Shown here: one piece after another, positions 35,719 through 50,700 of the stretch | Position numbering within the stretch: position 1 is the first letter of the stretch | Layout: each line of letters opens with the position of its first letter | NCBI GenBank assembly: GCA_905221605.1 | Contig: CAJNDS010002845.1 | Coordinates: 470,713 to 534,712, forward strand | Length of the DNA: 64,000 bases | Direction of reading: 5' to 3' | DNA from: Symbiodinium natans | Lineage: Eukaryota > Sar > Dinophyceae > Suessiales > Symbiodiniaceae | Translations under genes and position numbers: made by a program | The notes under the pieces: model-generated | What the model saw: the letters and a program-made list of their open reading frames with translations, nothing else | The model's database searches: none | Told to the model about the DNA's origin: nothing

Positions 35719-38700
35719 ATGTCGCCTGTTTGTCTGTTCGTCTAGCTGTCAAAAGCGATTGAAACGCATCGAAGCCCGTCGAAAGCACATCTAGCCACTT
35801 CTTCTAATCATATCTAAACTAAACATACATCTGTTATCTGAAGATGCTATCATTAAGTTATAATCATGAAGCTGGCTAAGGCAGGTTGGCACGGCAGATG
35901 GCACAAGTGGAATGTCATTCGAAAGGAACACGGAAAGTCTTGATCAGTCGCTGGGGGTACAATGAGATCGCAGCCATGAGTACATTGCGCAGTCGAAGCG
36001 TGCAGACTGCGTCCACCAGGTTTGCGATTAGGGGCTGGAGCACAAGAGAGTTTTATGAGTGACGAAGTGCGCCGGCATAGTGCGACCGCCAGCGATGGTG
36101 GGACATGACGCATCGTGATGAAGTTGTGCGGGATTGCAACGTATGAGCAATCGGGCACCAGTAACGTGAAACAGGTCAACACAGCAGGAAAAATCATCGA
36201 CGGGGTGAGGCTTCGGCAAGCTGAGAAGTTATGGCTTATGGGCCCATGATGGTCACTCCCAAACAGCGAGCAGCGTGCTGTTTTGCCAAGCATGTCCAAT
36301 GGAACGGTGAATGAAGCTGTTGCGGTGGAGCGGCTCTGGAAGAAGGATAAAAAATGAATGAACCATAAGGGCCGTCATGCGCATCCGCTCGGCAAAAAAC
36401 CCGCGCCCTTGGGTTGGGATCGTTTGTTTGTTTTGTTTGTCTGTTTGTTTGTTTGGTTTTTTGTTTGTTTGAACACTCGTTGTAGCAAGGTCAACATCCG
36501 AAGCTTGCAGAAGCCCGGTAAGGAGTTGGAAAATTCAGATCCGCCTGGCAACTACAAGCGATGTTAATTTACCTGTACCAAACTCACGAACGTCGGCTCT
36601 TGTGCTGACGAAGAAAGCCGCAGGCGTTTCCTGAAAGGTCCGGGCGTGCATGGGAACGAAGGTTCGTCATGTCAAGCCGAGGAAATCACGAATGTGGCTG
36701 GAGCTTGCCCGGGGATGTGGCTTTCTAGGGTGCCCGAAGCTCCTTGCTTGCAGAACATGCGACGGAAATAATAGCAATCCAGATACTTCAACAGCGTTTC
36801 AATCGAGAGCTTTGACTACAGCAAGCGCATGACGAGAATAACTCCCTGAAAAAGGCACGAGATGCTGCATCTAAGTGATGGGCTCTGTTGGCAGAACCCA
36901 CTACTTTGCAAGAGCCCAATTGAAAAACCCGTCAAATCCCCTGCTAACTTGTTGGTTCCGCGGCCAGCGGGCCATCCCGACCTCCCGACCTTTGAGGACT
37001 GCTGATCTCTATGCAGGTGTCATACACCGACGAATATACCATTGCATGTGAAGCCTGGTAGTAACAACGATGTCTGAACAGTTTCAGCTTGTAGCTCACA
37101 GCGATACTAGTAAGTTTGTTTTGGTTTTCATTCTCTTATCCTGCAAGTCGATGTCGACTTCGGCTTTGGCACTGATGGTGTGGAGCAACATCATCACCAT
37201 CTTGTAGCCCTACACCCCCGCAAACAACTCAGGGCTTTCCAGGCCAAGCTGCTCCTGGCCGGATAGGTCCTAACCAGTGGACTCTCGCTCTGGAGCGGAT
37301 TCTGGCTCGTTGTTGATGCTGCCTTTGTGTCTCCCTTCACACTGGCGTTTGCTCGTCTCCATGTTGCAACGTGCTCCAAACGAGATGTATGCACAACGGA
37401 GGGATTCGGCACTGCAGCATAGCGTCCGCTCGAGAAGGATGGTCGGTCGCGTTGCACAAGTGAGCAGAGGAGAAAAGTGCTCGCAGACCACCGCAAAGGT
37501 GATCGATTTTGGAAGCGTTTTGTTTTTGGCCGGGCTCCATACAGCACGCGCCGGAACGTTCGGCGGCGCGGCGGAGGCCTTGGTCTGGAATCGGGACGTG
37601 CGCGATCTCGTCCGGCCACTCATGCGCGTGGGAGTGCTTTGCGTGAGCCCCCGCCTTCAGGGCGATGTTGTTGGGGGCAAAACACTGGCATGAAATTTTG
37701 CATCGTATGTAATGATCCCCTGTGGCAGCCAGAGCACCAACCACACCAGCAAACACCCACACCAGTAGCACCAACAACACAGCCTTGCATTAGATATTGC
37801 CTCACTTCAAGGCCATCTCGTTTCGCCACGGCCCTCCTCCACCCACATCCCGCCCTGGTGCTGTGGGGCAGCTCCCCGAACCGTGTTGAGTCCACGCCTG
37901 TTCTGCACAGTATTGCAACTTGCAATGGCAGATTGACGAGAGCACGTGGAATTGTGCGGTATAAACTTTGCGGATGGGTTGCCCAAACTTTTCGAGTTAC
38001 GTGTTGCTGAGATGTATTGTTGATTTACGACGATGTTGGACGAAACCATTTTCCTATTGGATGAGCTTATCAGATTCTCTGGCAGGATCGGCCTCAAATT
38101 GTAAGAAATTGAATGCGAGTAAAAGCCGAAATCCTCAAAACCGAGGCACAACCACCAACCACTACAGCTGAGGGTCTTGTTGTGGACGTACACCCGGTCC
38201 GTGGTTCACACAAGTGGTTTGGTTGCATGCTGTTTGCACAGGGGTCGTGCAATTCCACGCACGGTGTACAATCTAAGCATTCTATGCCAACATGTCCTGC
38301 GGCCTATTGGGCAGCCTGGGCTGATGCGTTTAAAGTCCTCTGCCGTCGTGAGCCCGTGTCGAGATGCAAACTTGTCATGCTACTCTTTCTTCGTAGCAAG
38401 CAGAGCCGAATGGACGCAATTTGCTCAAATCGTAGGGGCGATTCAAGCGGAGCTGGTAAGGAGACTTACTTGACACCAGGGCTGCGCGTGTACACAAAAA
38501 GGAAAGCCATGAGACAGAAAGTCGAAAAGGCATAGGGCACTCCAGACGCAACAAATACGCAAACCATGCCCTTTGCAACTGTGTGGTGGAATCGCTCAGC
38601 ATTGCGGTCGACGCGGCAAGGAGCGTTCATGTCTAACTTTCCGTTCTTTGAGCTTTGCGGCTAACTTTCCGTTCCTTGAGCTTTGCGGCAAACTCGCCTT

Positions 38701-41700
38701 GGAATTCACCACCATTGTCCGTCCGGATTGCTGACACCGACTGGTTCCCATACATGTCGTCGAAAGCCGCAGCGGCTTCGGAGGCCTGCTTGGTGCGCAA
38801 AGCACGTGCTGCCGGGTACTGAGTAGCATCATCATGAGTAGTCATGGCATACACCCCGTCATTGATGATGCGTGCTTGTCATCTTCTATTTTCCTGCGGG
38901 ACGCCACTCCGACAATCCAGAACGACTGAGTTCTTGGATCTGGGTGTGAGCCTTTTGATTCATGCAAGTGCCGCTGATCAACGATGCGGACAGCCCGACG
39001 ACCACAACCAAACTGCAAACGACATGCGGCAACCACCTCTGCGAAATCTGTCTTGTTCATGTCTACGGACAAGTTTGACGCGACATCGCTAAAAGAAACC
39101 GCTTCATTATCAAACTCTCTGATGTAAGCCATGGCAGCTACCGGGTCTTGCGCTACGCGCCAGATTGGATTGTTCAAAGTGAAATGCCAGCCTCATAATT
39201 AGAACCAGTTCTGGCAGATATTTGATGAACATGCGCCCTGACGTCGCATCGTCCGTCGCCATGGTACCTTAAGCTACGGCTGAGAACCCTGTGTTGGTCA
39301 CAGCTTGGTTAAGTACGCACAGAGAGACGTGTCTGGAAGGGCGCAACCCCTGCGTCGCAGATGTCGCTTCCAGGCGGTAGCTCAAGGAGGGATGCTGCGT
39401 AGGCGCGGCCATGGCCCGGAGTGGGGGTGGGAGACTCGCCGCGCGGTGGCGTGCAAGGTGGCGGAGGAAGGAAGCGGATTCAGCACCAAAGCGCTCTCGA
39501 CGACAACGAGCGTGCCCGCTTTTGTGGCGCCTGCGTGACTGCAGTCTGGTCGGCACCACGGCGCCAGCAGGTCGCCGACCGGCACTTGGGCGCCGTCACC
39601 CGCGGTCGACGAGGAATTCCGGCAGCTCCAGCAACATGCCTGGGCTCTCAGCGCCGCTAGCGAAGCGAGACCCGTCCAAAGGCGAGCCACTGCCCTGCTG
39701 CACCCGATCTCCGCACAGCGCATCGCGCCTCGTGCCTGAAGCCGAGTGTCCGGTCCGAAGGGCCGTCGAGTTCCAGTCCGAAGACGATGAGGCGGCATCG
39801 GCCGGCACATCGTCGCACCCCCAGGGATGCTTGGTGAAGTCGCGCAACGCTGTGCTAGTGGCGACGCGGGCCCCGCCTCGCGGCAGATGTGGCGGTGGGT
39901 TTTTCTTAAAGAGTCGTCGTTATATAATTGACGTGATGGATGGCGTGATGGATGATGCCTGGATGGGCGTGATGGATGTCGTGGGTTTCCTCGTGAAATT
40001 CATTTGTTGTAAAGTAGGGTTGGCTACAAAACGTGCAAAAACGGTAGCCCTGCATGTTTTTGTCTTGTCGAAACGCAAAAACGACGACCCTCTGCGTGGT
40101 CTGGGGGGTCGATGACCTCTGCTGCGTGTCTTGGCATTGTCGAAACGCAACAACGTCGACTGTGGGCCCGGCGTGTCGTCAACCGCGCTCGTTTTAGTTT
40201 TTCCCTGCACCTTTTTACGTCTGCATTCAGGAGTCTGCAGTCAGCCTACCACGCAGCACTCATGAGGGGATGGTTTGGTGCTCGGATGGTTTGGTGCTGT
40301 CCACCAGGGACCTGCTTCACCCCATGCAGGTCAGGCATGGGCCCTTCGCCCAACTCGACAGCTGGGGGCAGCTCGAGGAGTGTGGCGGCATAGGCGTGCT
40401 GGACCGCGATACACCTCGTGCGCAACTTTCAGCATGCCCGTGCGCTTCAAAGTGTTGGTCAGCTAGAAGAGCTGCCCTGCCAAGCTACCCTGGAGCAAAT
40501 TCACATTGAAACATCAGCACAAGTATGTACACCTCTCAGGGAGCTCAGAACAGCTCTCCCTTCATGCAGATACACCTCGGAACTTGGAAGGACAGGGATA
40601 TTCGACGACATGCCCCAACAAACAGGGTCGGGCGGGTGGGTGAGCTTCAAAACCACTTTCATGCATTGAACATGTTTGAGCAGCTTAGTGGCTGGATATA
40701 CCAAAGGTGATCCAATGCACAAGCCAATGCAGTTGTGGGTAAAATGTTAAAAGTTTTTTCCCCCCCGCGGACCTTGTTCCCTCTGCCGTCATGGTCTCGA
40801 GGGCTTGGTGCCTATGGCCGCAGCGGCGGCAGGCCGGGCCCAGTGGCACGGCCTCCAGGGGCGGCACCATGCTGGGGCCGGAAGGCAGCAGTCCTGCTGC
40901 AGCCGTGCCCAGGGCGGTCTCGGCAACGGCGACTTGGACCGCGACGGACAAAAGCCCCCACCAACGGCGCGCCCAACCGCTCGCCGCGATGCGGCGCACT
41001 GCTGCCGGAGCGCGGTAGCCCCGCAGTCGCGTCAGGGTCCGCAGGAAAGTGCGGGCCTGGTTATTCCAGCGCCCCCCGACCTCATTGCCGAGGACCATCA
41101 GGCGCTGGGGGCCGGGCTTGCGCAATTCGGGGTACGCGTCCCTCTTCCGATGCTCCGCACGGCGAAGCGAGGCCCCGTCGCAGCTGGCCGCGTGGGGGTG
41201 CGGCTCACCGTCGCGCGTTAAAGCATTCTGAGCAAACACCAAAATCGATATGTTTTCACATCCATACCTGCAGCCGTGGCTCCGACTTCCCGGCATACAG
41301 GCGGCTTTCGAGCAGCGCGGGGCCACCGCGGACCTCAGGGAGGACCTCGTGCAGGTCAGGCGCCTCTCCCGCATTGCAGAGGTCACCCTCAAGGGCGCGC
41401 ATAACGGCAACCGCGAGGAGGCCGGACCAGCGTTGGACCCAGCCGGCACTGGCAGTGGCCCGGAGCGGCGCGGGAGGCTGGCAGTGGGGGGGAATCTACA
41501 AGCACGTCCGAGGCACGTTGTTTGGCGAGCATCCGGAGCCAGGCGGCAGCCTCTGCGCCAAACCGGCCCCCAACCGCCAGGACTTCGTGCAGATCGGGCG
41601 CCTCACCCACGATGCAATCTTCACCAGCAGCCGGAAGCTCCGCGTATGCACGCATCGAGGTCCCGTACTGCCGGTTCGAGGCGCCGGGAGGTGGCTTGCG

Positions 41701-44700
41701 AGCAGCGCAGGGTCACCGCGGACCTCAGCGAGGACCTCGTGCAGGTCAGGCGCCTCTCCCACATCGCAGAAGTCACGGCGGCAGCTCCAGGAGGGAGGCC
41801 ACATAGGTGCGCATAGCGGGGACCGGACGAGTGCTGGACCCAGCCGGCACTGGCAGCGGCCCGGAGCGAAGGCGGGAGGCTGGCAGTGGGGGAAATCTAC
41901 TAGCACGTCGGAGGCACGTTGCTTGGCGAGCATCCGGAGCCAGGGCAGCCTCTGCGCCAAACCGGCCCCCAACCGCCAGGACTTCGTGCAGATCGGGCGC
42001 CTCCACCTACGACGCAATCTTCACCAGCAGCCGGAAGCTCAAGCAGGGAGGCCGCGTATGCACACATCGCAGCCACAGTGAGCATTCCGGAGCAGCGTTG
42101 CACCCAGCCTGCACGCGCAGCCGCGCGTAACGGGGCCGCGACGGGCGCGCGGTGCTGCGCCAGGAGGCGCAGGAAAGAGGCGGCTTCGGTGCTGAAACGC
42201 AATCCGACCTCGATCCTCATGACGACGGCCGAGCACGCTTGGCGCCGTTTGCGTCGGGCTGCGTCCTGCACGGCGGCTGCACGGTGGGTGTCCGCGCGCC
42301 GTGCGGAGCCGGACCGGTGACTGGGCGGACGATCATGGCATCGATCACGAGCTGGCACCATGCCACATAGGCAAGCCAGTCGAGGTGGCGTGAGTCGTTG
42401 AAAGGCACATCGACGTTCAGGTCAGCAAACTCGGACGTTCCACGTTGCCCGCGCCCCGGCCTCGCGACACACGCGACCAACCGCTTGCTCGAGCGGAAGA
42501 GCCCGCGAGGCAAGGAATCCGGACGTGGCACAGGCCGAACGGTGGTCACCAAGCTGGTCCATGCGCCCGTGGTAGGAGCATATGCGCGGAGTGCAAGGCA
42601 AGGCGACCCGGAGGCGTCGGAGCAGCACGATGCGGAGGCGCGCTTGCCGCGCGCCATGCCACAGCCTGTTCGCGACAACTTCGACACGGCGGTCATCGGA
42701 GACCGGGACATCGATGTTAAGGCGAACGTTGCGGGCGACACGCGCCCCGGCTTCTTGGCACACCCTGGCCACGAGATGCGAGCACACCGGAAGTCGCTGC
42801 AGCCTTGTGGTCGCCCAAGGGCAGGCGCACGTGCGCGTTGCGACTGGCATCGGCCAGCAGCAAACCCGGGGAACAGCGCTCGAGATGCGGCATCAGTGTG
42901 AAAAAGATGCAAGTTAAGCACGATCACCGGCAAGGGCAGCACGATGCTGCCAGCCTCACAGAAAAGAATCCTCAGCTTGGAAACGGTTGGACAATGGAGG
43001 AACTCCACCGGTGCTCGCCCCACGCGACATGCGTCGAGACCGTTTTTTGTAGGCCGTCGAGGCCCACTGCGGCATAGCGTCCAACGAGGCCAAAACCAGA
43101 AGGATTTTTGCAAAAACAAAAAATTGCCGGTGGGCCTGCGCCGGGGGGACAAACCTCCCGCTGCGTCGTCATCCGCCCTTCGGCCGAGTTTGGTCGCTAA
43201 GACATGCAAACACGCATGCACGAAGAACAACTGTTGATAAACTCCCCGAGCTCCCCGACCTTTGAGCGCTTCCGCGAGCGCGTGTTTCTGTCAACGTTGT
43301 CGCCAGGCGCTTGCCAACACCAAAACATGCTTTCTTGCGTCTCGACACGCAGACGGTCAGTGCCACCTCCAGGGTTCCTGCCAGACGCGCGTTGACCCTA
43401 AAGCATGCTGTTGCGCGGGTCTGCCACGAAGCTGGCGCCAGGGTCGCACGGCACGTGAAGCTCACTGATATGAACCTCGATGTGCGTGGTGATCGCGACC
43501 AACCTGCCCAACTGGCACGGTTCCCAGCGCTTGCGTTTGATGCCACCAGTGTCTCCCCTCTTACGAGACGGCGCAACCGATATCAGACGTACCCCGAATA
43601 TACCGCGCCCGCCACTGTCGGTTAATCTTGGCCGGCATCGACAATCGAGCCGTTTCGGTCCCGGCCCACTTGCGACCCGCCGCCATCACGTCCTGGGTTG
43701 CGCGCTGGTCCGGACTGCACGCCATGGCATGGTGAAGCAGCGGCGGAGGATGCGCGGTCGCGTAAAACCGAGAGGTTTCACGCAAGTGTTTTCGCTTTGA
43801 ATGCAGTGTTCTCCCTGCTCCTCCGCGTTTCCTCCAACATCGATGGCGACACGCCACTTCTCAGTGATGTGCTCGGCGACTCCTCGGTCGTGCCTGCCTT
43901 TGCCAGCCGTCTGCCCCTCCGAGCTCGTCACTTTGCGCTGGGACCGCGGACAGTTAGGAGCAAAAAGTGTGCGGGCGAAGAATAATAGGATTCAACGTCC
44001 AGCCACTGGAGCTCAAATCATATTTCAACTTTTTGTCCGCAGAAAAAATTCCACACACAAACTCCCAACTGTGTGAAGTAACAGTCACTCATGTTTGGGC
44101 GGTTGAGCATTGCGCATTCGAATGAACATGCGCAGCAATGTGAATCAATGCTGCTGTCGCAGGCTCGAGCCATCACCGTCCCGCCTACGTACGAGTCCAT
44201 GTCCATTTCGAATGCGCAGTTCCGCATTTTGCTGCTGCAAAGCTTACGCCTGCCCCTGCCGTTCGCCCCCCACGCATGCAGCTGCCGACATGAACATCGA
44301 CGTGCCCGTCGTTGACGAAAGGCGCATCGAAGTCGTTCTTTTTATTCCTATTGTTTTTTTTCTGCTGGCGGCCTGAGCGCTCCAGCGCCCACCGACGGTC
44401 AGCCGGCAGCGGCTGGACCTGCACAATTCAGGGTATGGGCGCTCCTTGACGCGTTTGGCAGTCGCGAGTGCAGCGCCAGCCGGTGGAAAAGCTTGGCAGC
44501 TGTCAGGGGAAGAGCGAGCGTTGCGTCGACTGTCAATGCGCGGACAAGCATCGCACATCCTCGTGGCAGGGCCGCCCCGCGCACGGAGAACACCAGAGCG
44601 AGGGCAGGCTGCAAGATGGTCGCCGCAAGGTGCAAGCCTGCTCTCCCTGCCCCTCCACGCCACCCACAACAACGATGGCGACATGCCTCTTCTCAGTGAT

Positions 44701-47700
44701 GTGCTCGCCGACTCCTCGGTCGCGCCGACCAGGCGGCACTGCCGGAGGAGTTCGGGGTATGTGCCGTGTCGCTTGCGCCGCGCTGTTGCGGTAGCAGAGT
44801 GCCCTGGCTCCACATCAGCCCGTGGGTGGGGCTCGCCCGCACGTTTGCGTGGAGAGACGAGCGCGCCGTCAACCGCGAGCTGCGAGCCGTGCCAACCCAC
44901 CCTGGCACGAACTACCGCACGGCGAGGCGCCGCCTCTGCTTGGCGATGATGAACTGCAGCTCGACAACACGCGTGGATGGCAGCACGCCGCTTCCCAAGC
45001 CGTCGACAAGCCGCGAGCCCTGTTGCGCGAACTGGATGCCTCCTCCGCCGCTTCCCGCTCCCACTCAAAGCAGCTAGGTGCCGGTGCCACCAGCCACATG
45101 ATGTTTTCGGAGATGACATTGCAGCTTGCCCCAGGTCTGGTGCACTGCGCTCACGTGGAGGCCCGCTCGAACGAGCGGCCGCCAGAATTTGTCGGGAGGC
45201 TATGTGCTGTCTGCGTGCTGTTTGCGGGCCTGCCAGAACAAATTCCATGCTGCAAAAGTGCTGTGCAAAAAACAAGATGTCTACGTCACGTCCACGCCGG
45301 AGAGGACCCTCCCCGCCCTTCGGTCAGCACAAGAGGCTCTGTCCCAACACGCCAACGTCCAGGTCCACCTCGGCAAGACGCGGGCATGGAACGCCGCTGG
45401 CGAGGAGCCTCCGGGCCTGGTCGCTGCGCTGCCCCGCCGTGAGGGAGAGCCACCCTGTTGGACAGGGAGCTGGGCCTTGCCGCCTGAGGCACAAGGTCTG
45501 GTGGCTGGGGACTCCCATTGGCAGCCGCGAGTACGTCGCGCGCGTCCTGGAGGAGAAGCGAGCGCAGCAGGATCTCCTTCTCGCGCGGCTGCCGGCCGTC
45601 CAGGACCTCCAAAGCGCCTGGCTGTTGCTCCTGTTCTGCGCGGCGCCTCGGTGTAACTACCTGTTGCGCACGGTGCCGCCGAGCGCAACAGCGTCGTACG
45701 CGGCGTCGCACGACGAAGCGATACTGCGTTGCCTGGCGACCTTGCCGTCGGGGGGGGGAAGTGCCGCTGGACATCCCGCTTCAGAGCGAGCGGCGAGCCC
45801 ACTTGCCGCTGCGCATGGGCGGCCTCGGCTTGTCGCCGGCCAGGGAGCACAGGCACGCGGCGTATTGGGCCTCCTGGGCAGACACCGTCACCGCGCTGCA
45901 GGAGTGCCACCCCGGCACGCTCGCCGCACTCATGCGGCCCCTGTTGGATGTCGCGGCAGCGGGTGTGCCCCCCAGCGTCATGGAGGCAGAGCACGCTGCA
46001 CAGTGCCTACGCTCGCAGGGGTACAACGCGCCAACTTGGGCAACGCTGTTGGAGGGCACGGTCCCCCCCTCCGCCCCAACGAGGCGAGGATGGCAGCAAA
46101 GTGCCGGAGCTGCTGTGGACAAGCGCGCGCTCGAGATGCTGTTTTCTGACTTGGATAGTGCATCCCGGGCGCTGCTGCTGTCCCAAAGCGGCGAAGGTGC
46201 CAGCTGCGCGATCACCGCCATCCCGAGCTGCCCGGACTTCGTCGTCGACAGCGGGGAGTTCCGCACCTTCCTGCTTCGGCGGCTACGACTGGCGTTGCCG
46301 CTCGCCCCACGCCGATGCCGCTGCGGCGGAACCCTCGATGAGCTCGGGGACCACCGTTCCGCCTGTGCACAGGTTGGGGTGCTAGCGCATAGAGCGGGGC
46401 CACTGGAGCGGGCTGCGGCTCGCATCTGCCGTGAGGCCGGCGCCCGGGTGGCCACCAGCGTCGCTCTCCGGGACCTCAACCTCGACGTGCCGGCGACCGA
46501 TGGTCGGCGGATCGAGGTGGTAGCCGTTGCGTGTGATCTTTTCTTTTTTATACACGCATGTTTTGCTACTGCTTGTCTTGGCGTTGCAAATGTTGAGATC
46601 ACCGCAGGGTTCAGGCTCACGCACTGCAGTGGGCGCCGAGCGCCCCGGAAATCTTCGCAGCAAGATTTTTGAAAACAGCAAGTTTTTGGAAAAACTTCAG
46701 CAAGCAACACTTGACCGTCAATTTGCCAGCAATCTTTGACATTAGCCTCCAAGAAACTTATCCTCTCGAGCCGAAGCGATGGCCCCAGATTGCAACACTT
46801 TCTAGCCCGCAAGACAAGCTAGAACTGCATAAGACCTGGCGAGGTCCCGCATGGACCCCAGCAAAGCATCGCTGGAACAGGAGGCCATTGCACTCCCAGC
46901 ATCACGCACTGCTGAAGCAGAATTCTAGATCCGCCAGGCACCAGACGAGCTCGCCACCGCAAGTGCGACCATCTGGCATACCGCATTCCCATTAGGGAAT
47001 CCGCAAGTGCATTCTGGCCTCTGGCCTCTGGCCTCGCTTGAGCCAGGTACGGTCACCGCAGTGACACGCAGTGCCCACGCATTGTTTTCTCTGCATTTGC
47101 AGCATCTTGTAGCAACAGTCGCATGCTGTTCTATGTCTGTGCATTGCCGCAGAACCGCAACTTTAGCCTCGCATGGGCCAGGTACCGCTGTGGAGCCGCA
47201 GGACGAAACTTTTTGCGCAGCACTCAGCATCGGCAAGACTTTGCTCGCCTTTCAACAGTGTGATCAGTCTCTGCGCCTTTTGCACTACTGCCACTCGCAA
47301 TGTGCCCCTGCAGTGCTCAAGTCAGCACAGCCCCTAGAGGCACAAGTGTCGCAGACCGCAGGTTCTGCATGTACTCACATCCACAGAATACACTGCAGTC
47401 ATGGCATGCTGCAAGCACCGCCTCAGGAGCGTACACCGCACATTGTGCATAGTGCATTTTGACGCTTTTCACAGCTTCACAGCTTCTAACTGCATAACTG
47501 CACCCAGCAATTACTGCATTCAGCCGCCGGGCCCATGTCAAACATGCAGTCCGCCTGGCAAGTGATATTGCAGGCTAGCGACGATGAACTGCGTGAAAGC
47601 ATTTTGCACTTGCCAACCCGGCAACAGCACCGCATTGCATTCCTCACACTGCAATGCACAACCGCAGGCATGTACCATGCAGAGTACTGCGACGCAAGTT

Positions 47701-50700
47701 GGCGCGACACAGTACTGCATCAGTGGGAAGATCTCCCAGCTTCCGCATATGCAGCTACCGCACCCGCGCCCGCAGAGAGCATGCAAGCACCGCCCTACCC
47801 GGACAACGGCACCAGCGCAGATGATGACATGCCACCACCGCCCTGGCCCGAGAGCACTACCGCAACGCAATCCGCGGGCCCAGAACCACAGCAGACCGCA
47901 TCCTCCTCCTCGGCAGATGGGGTGCAACAGCTGTCACAACTGCTCACCAATCTGCTCCAGCAACAGCAGCAGCAGCAGCAGTCGCAGCCACGACCGCAGC
48001 AGCAACCGAGGCAAGCCTGGGCAGACATCCAAGACACAGCACCGCAACCAAAGCAGCAGCCCACAGCAAAAGAGCCGCCTGGCAAGAAGCCGCCCCCCAA
48101 ACTGCCAGACCACATCCACGGGCCCAATCCACAGCAAACACCGCAACAGCCCGCAGCACAGCAGCCCACACAAGGGCCACCGCGCAGCATCTTTCCGCAG
48201 CCGCCGAGCCAGCAAGACCCACAGCCCACACAGCAGCCACAGCCATCAGCACCGCAAACGGATTCCATGCAAAACGGCTTCGACGTCAACTTCGGAGTCG
48301 GACCGCCAATCCCACTGCACGACTGCCACAAGCGCCCACCGCTAGGCTATTTTCCGCAAGGGTGCGAACCTGCACAGGCAAACCTTTGCAACCGCAAAAT
48401 CTTTTTTACTGCCCAGGGCAAACCCTGGTACCGCAACCCCAAAAAGGGGACACCGCATTGCGCTATTCGCTGCAACGACCCCGACTGCAGTTACGGCGGA
48501 GCCGCGCCCTGCAATTACCCACTGCCCGTCCCCTTTAGCAACGACACGCACACGCATCATACCTGCAGCCAATGCAAAGCGCAACGCAATGCAGACCGCG
48601 GTCTCATTAGCATACAGCCCTTGAGTTAACTGCACGCCGCAATGCACGCCGCACGCCGCACACGCACACTGCACGCGCACACTGCTCAATCCTGCATTCT
48701 TCTTTTTTGCAGCAGCATGGGTCCCCCCCCGCACTAGGCCATGAGCCTCGCATTTAGAAAAGATGCACGCAAAAGGGGGGGGTCCCAAGCAGCGATCTAG
48801 CAGGCCTAGCACAGCGCAAGGCCGCAGTCGCAAAAAAGTTGGGCTCTGCAAACTGCACGCATTGCCAGCAGAGTTTCATTAGGTTGCACCGCAAGTGCCT
48901 GCACCGCCCCTCCCTTAACCCATAGCCCTACCTCGCCCAATGCCCAGGTCGACCGCACTTCCTCCTCAACGACGACATCGACGCGTGTTCCAGCTCAGTA
49001 GCCTTCAGCAAAAGCCACGGCAAGCTGCGTGCACCAACCTTGTTGCATGATGCACCAGAGAACCCGCACACTTTGCCTGCAACTATTGACTACAGCGAAG
49101 ATGCCTTTTCTGACCCGCAGGTGCTTGAGCAAGCAAATGACGAAGCCTCCGAGCTTCCCGGCATTTGCAGCACCGCGCTTAATGCAATCATCGGCCTGGG
49201 AGACCCAGTCTCAAGCCACACCATTGCACCGCCTCCACTGCCTCTCAGCAGTGTCCTTTTTGCACCTGCCCTGCGTTCAGCAAACCGCAATGCCGCATCA
49301 AGAACTCCGCCTCCCAAGGCATCAGCAACGTTCCCTAGATCCCGAGCCTCCACCCCTAGGCATAGGGTTATAGACCTCACACCCTGCAAAGCCTGGTGGC
49401 CCCTGCAAGCAGCCAGAGCCAGACCTCCTGCTCGCATGCTGCAAGCACCGCCGCCTGATCCCAAAATCCACCCGCACCATGACCCCATTCAGTGGTCGCA
49501 GCAAATCACTGCTAACCCTAAGCCCAGACCCAAGCCCAAAGCCGCACCCAAAAGCTTGCAAAGGCAACCTCCGCCTCTGCGCATAAGTGGACCGGGCAGC
49601 TCCAGCAACAGAGTGCCCACAACACTGCAGGCTGCAACTCCAAGAGCGGCCCTTGCACCAGCAGCTACTAAGCCTGCTCCTGCCGCAAGAACGCCATATC
49701 TGCACAGCACCGCACCGTGCTTGACATCCAGGCCCGAGATCTTTACCACCAGAGCACAAAATGCAACCCGGAAGCACCGGGCAATTTCACGCTTTATGCG
49801 CATTTTGCTCGTTATAGGGTGCGCCAGCGCCCTGATTGCGCAATTGCACGAGCGCCCTACATTCCAGGCGCATGTGTCACAGGCCCTTGTGAAAAACACT
49901 GCAAGCACACTAGACCGCTACCTGCGATGCGTTGAGCAGTTTTTGGACTACCTCAGCATGTGGCAGTGCAACATTGCCGACTGCACATGGCCTTGCGTGG
50001 CAGATTACCTGCATTCAGCCCAGCAGAGTAAAATCTGCGACCGCGCTTGCCACCGCACGCCGCCGGTCATGTGCGTGAAAGCCCTCCGCTGGTTTGCAAA
50101 ACATGCGCAAATAGAAGGCCTTTCCACAGCAATGTACATGCCCCTGATCTCAGCATACACGCTGCGAGATCAACCGCACGACCGCCGAGAAGCGATGCCA
50201 CTGCCCATGGCCTGTGTAATAGCATTCGAACAATGCGTTTGCGATGCACTTGCACCCATTGCCCTGCGCCTTTGGCTCGGCGCTGCACTTGTCTGCATCC
50301 ATGCCAGCATCCGCTGGGGCGACGCACAACGCATTGAGTGGTCCAGCTTGGACCTCACCGCAACCGCACTGCGCGGCATTTGTTATCAGACAAAAACCGC
50401 AAAGCACGGGCAACCCTGGGCAGTGCATTGGCTTGGCTTCTCAGGCACAACCGCAAAGACCTCGTGGGTGGTCGCATGGCTCTCCCTACTGCATTTTTAC
50501 CTCGCAAAGCACCCACACAACAACCCCGACTTTCTTTTCATGCACTGCAATATCACCGGCAATCCGCCGGAGCATGCGCTGCCCAGCAGCTACCATCACA
50601 GCCTTCGCGTGCTGCGCTGGGCATGCACCGCACCATGGCTAGCCCAAGCCAACCAACTGCTACAGCACATGGAAGCCCTTGCCCTAACCCTGCATAGCCT

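Noticed and set aside
40735-42081. 448-codon plus-strand frame
   Set aside because: Antisense to LINE tail copies whose conserved motifs are on the minus strand. The GC-rich sequence keeps the opposite frame open.
42217-43230. 337-codon minus-strand protein as an intact gene
   Set aside because: Parts of it match the LINE protein only in other frames. It is a mosaic of frameshifted copies.
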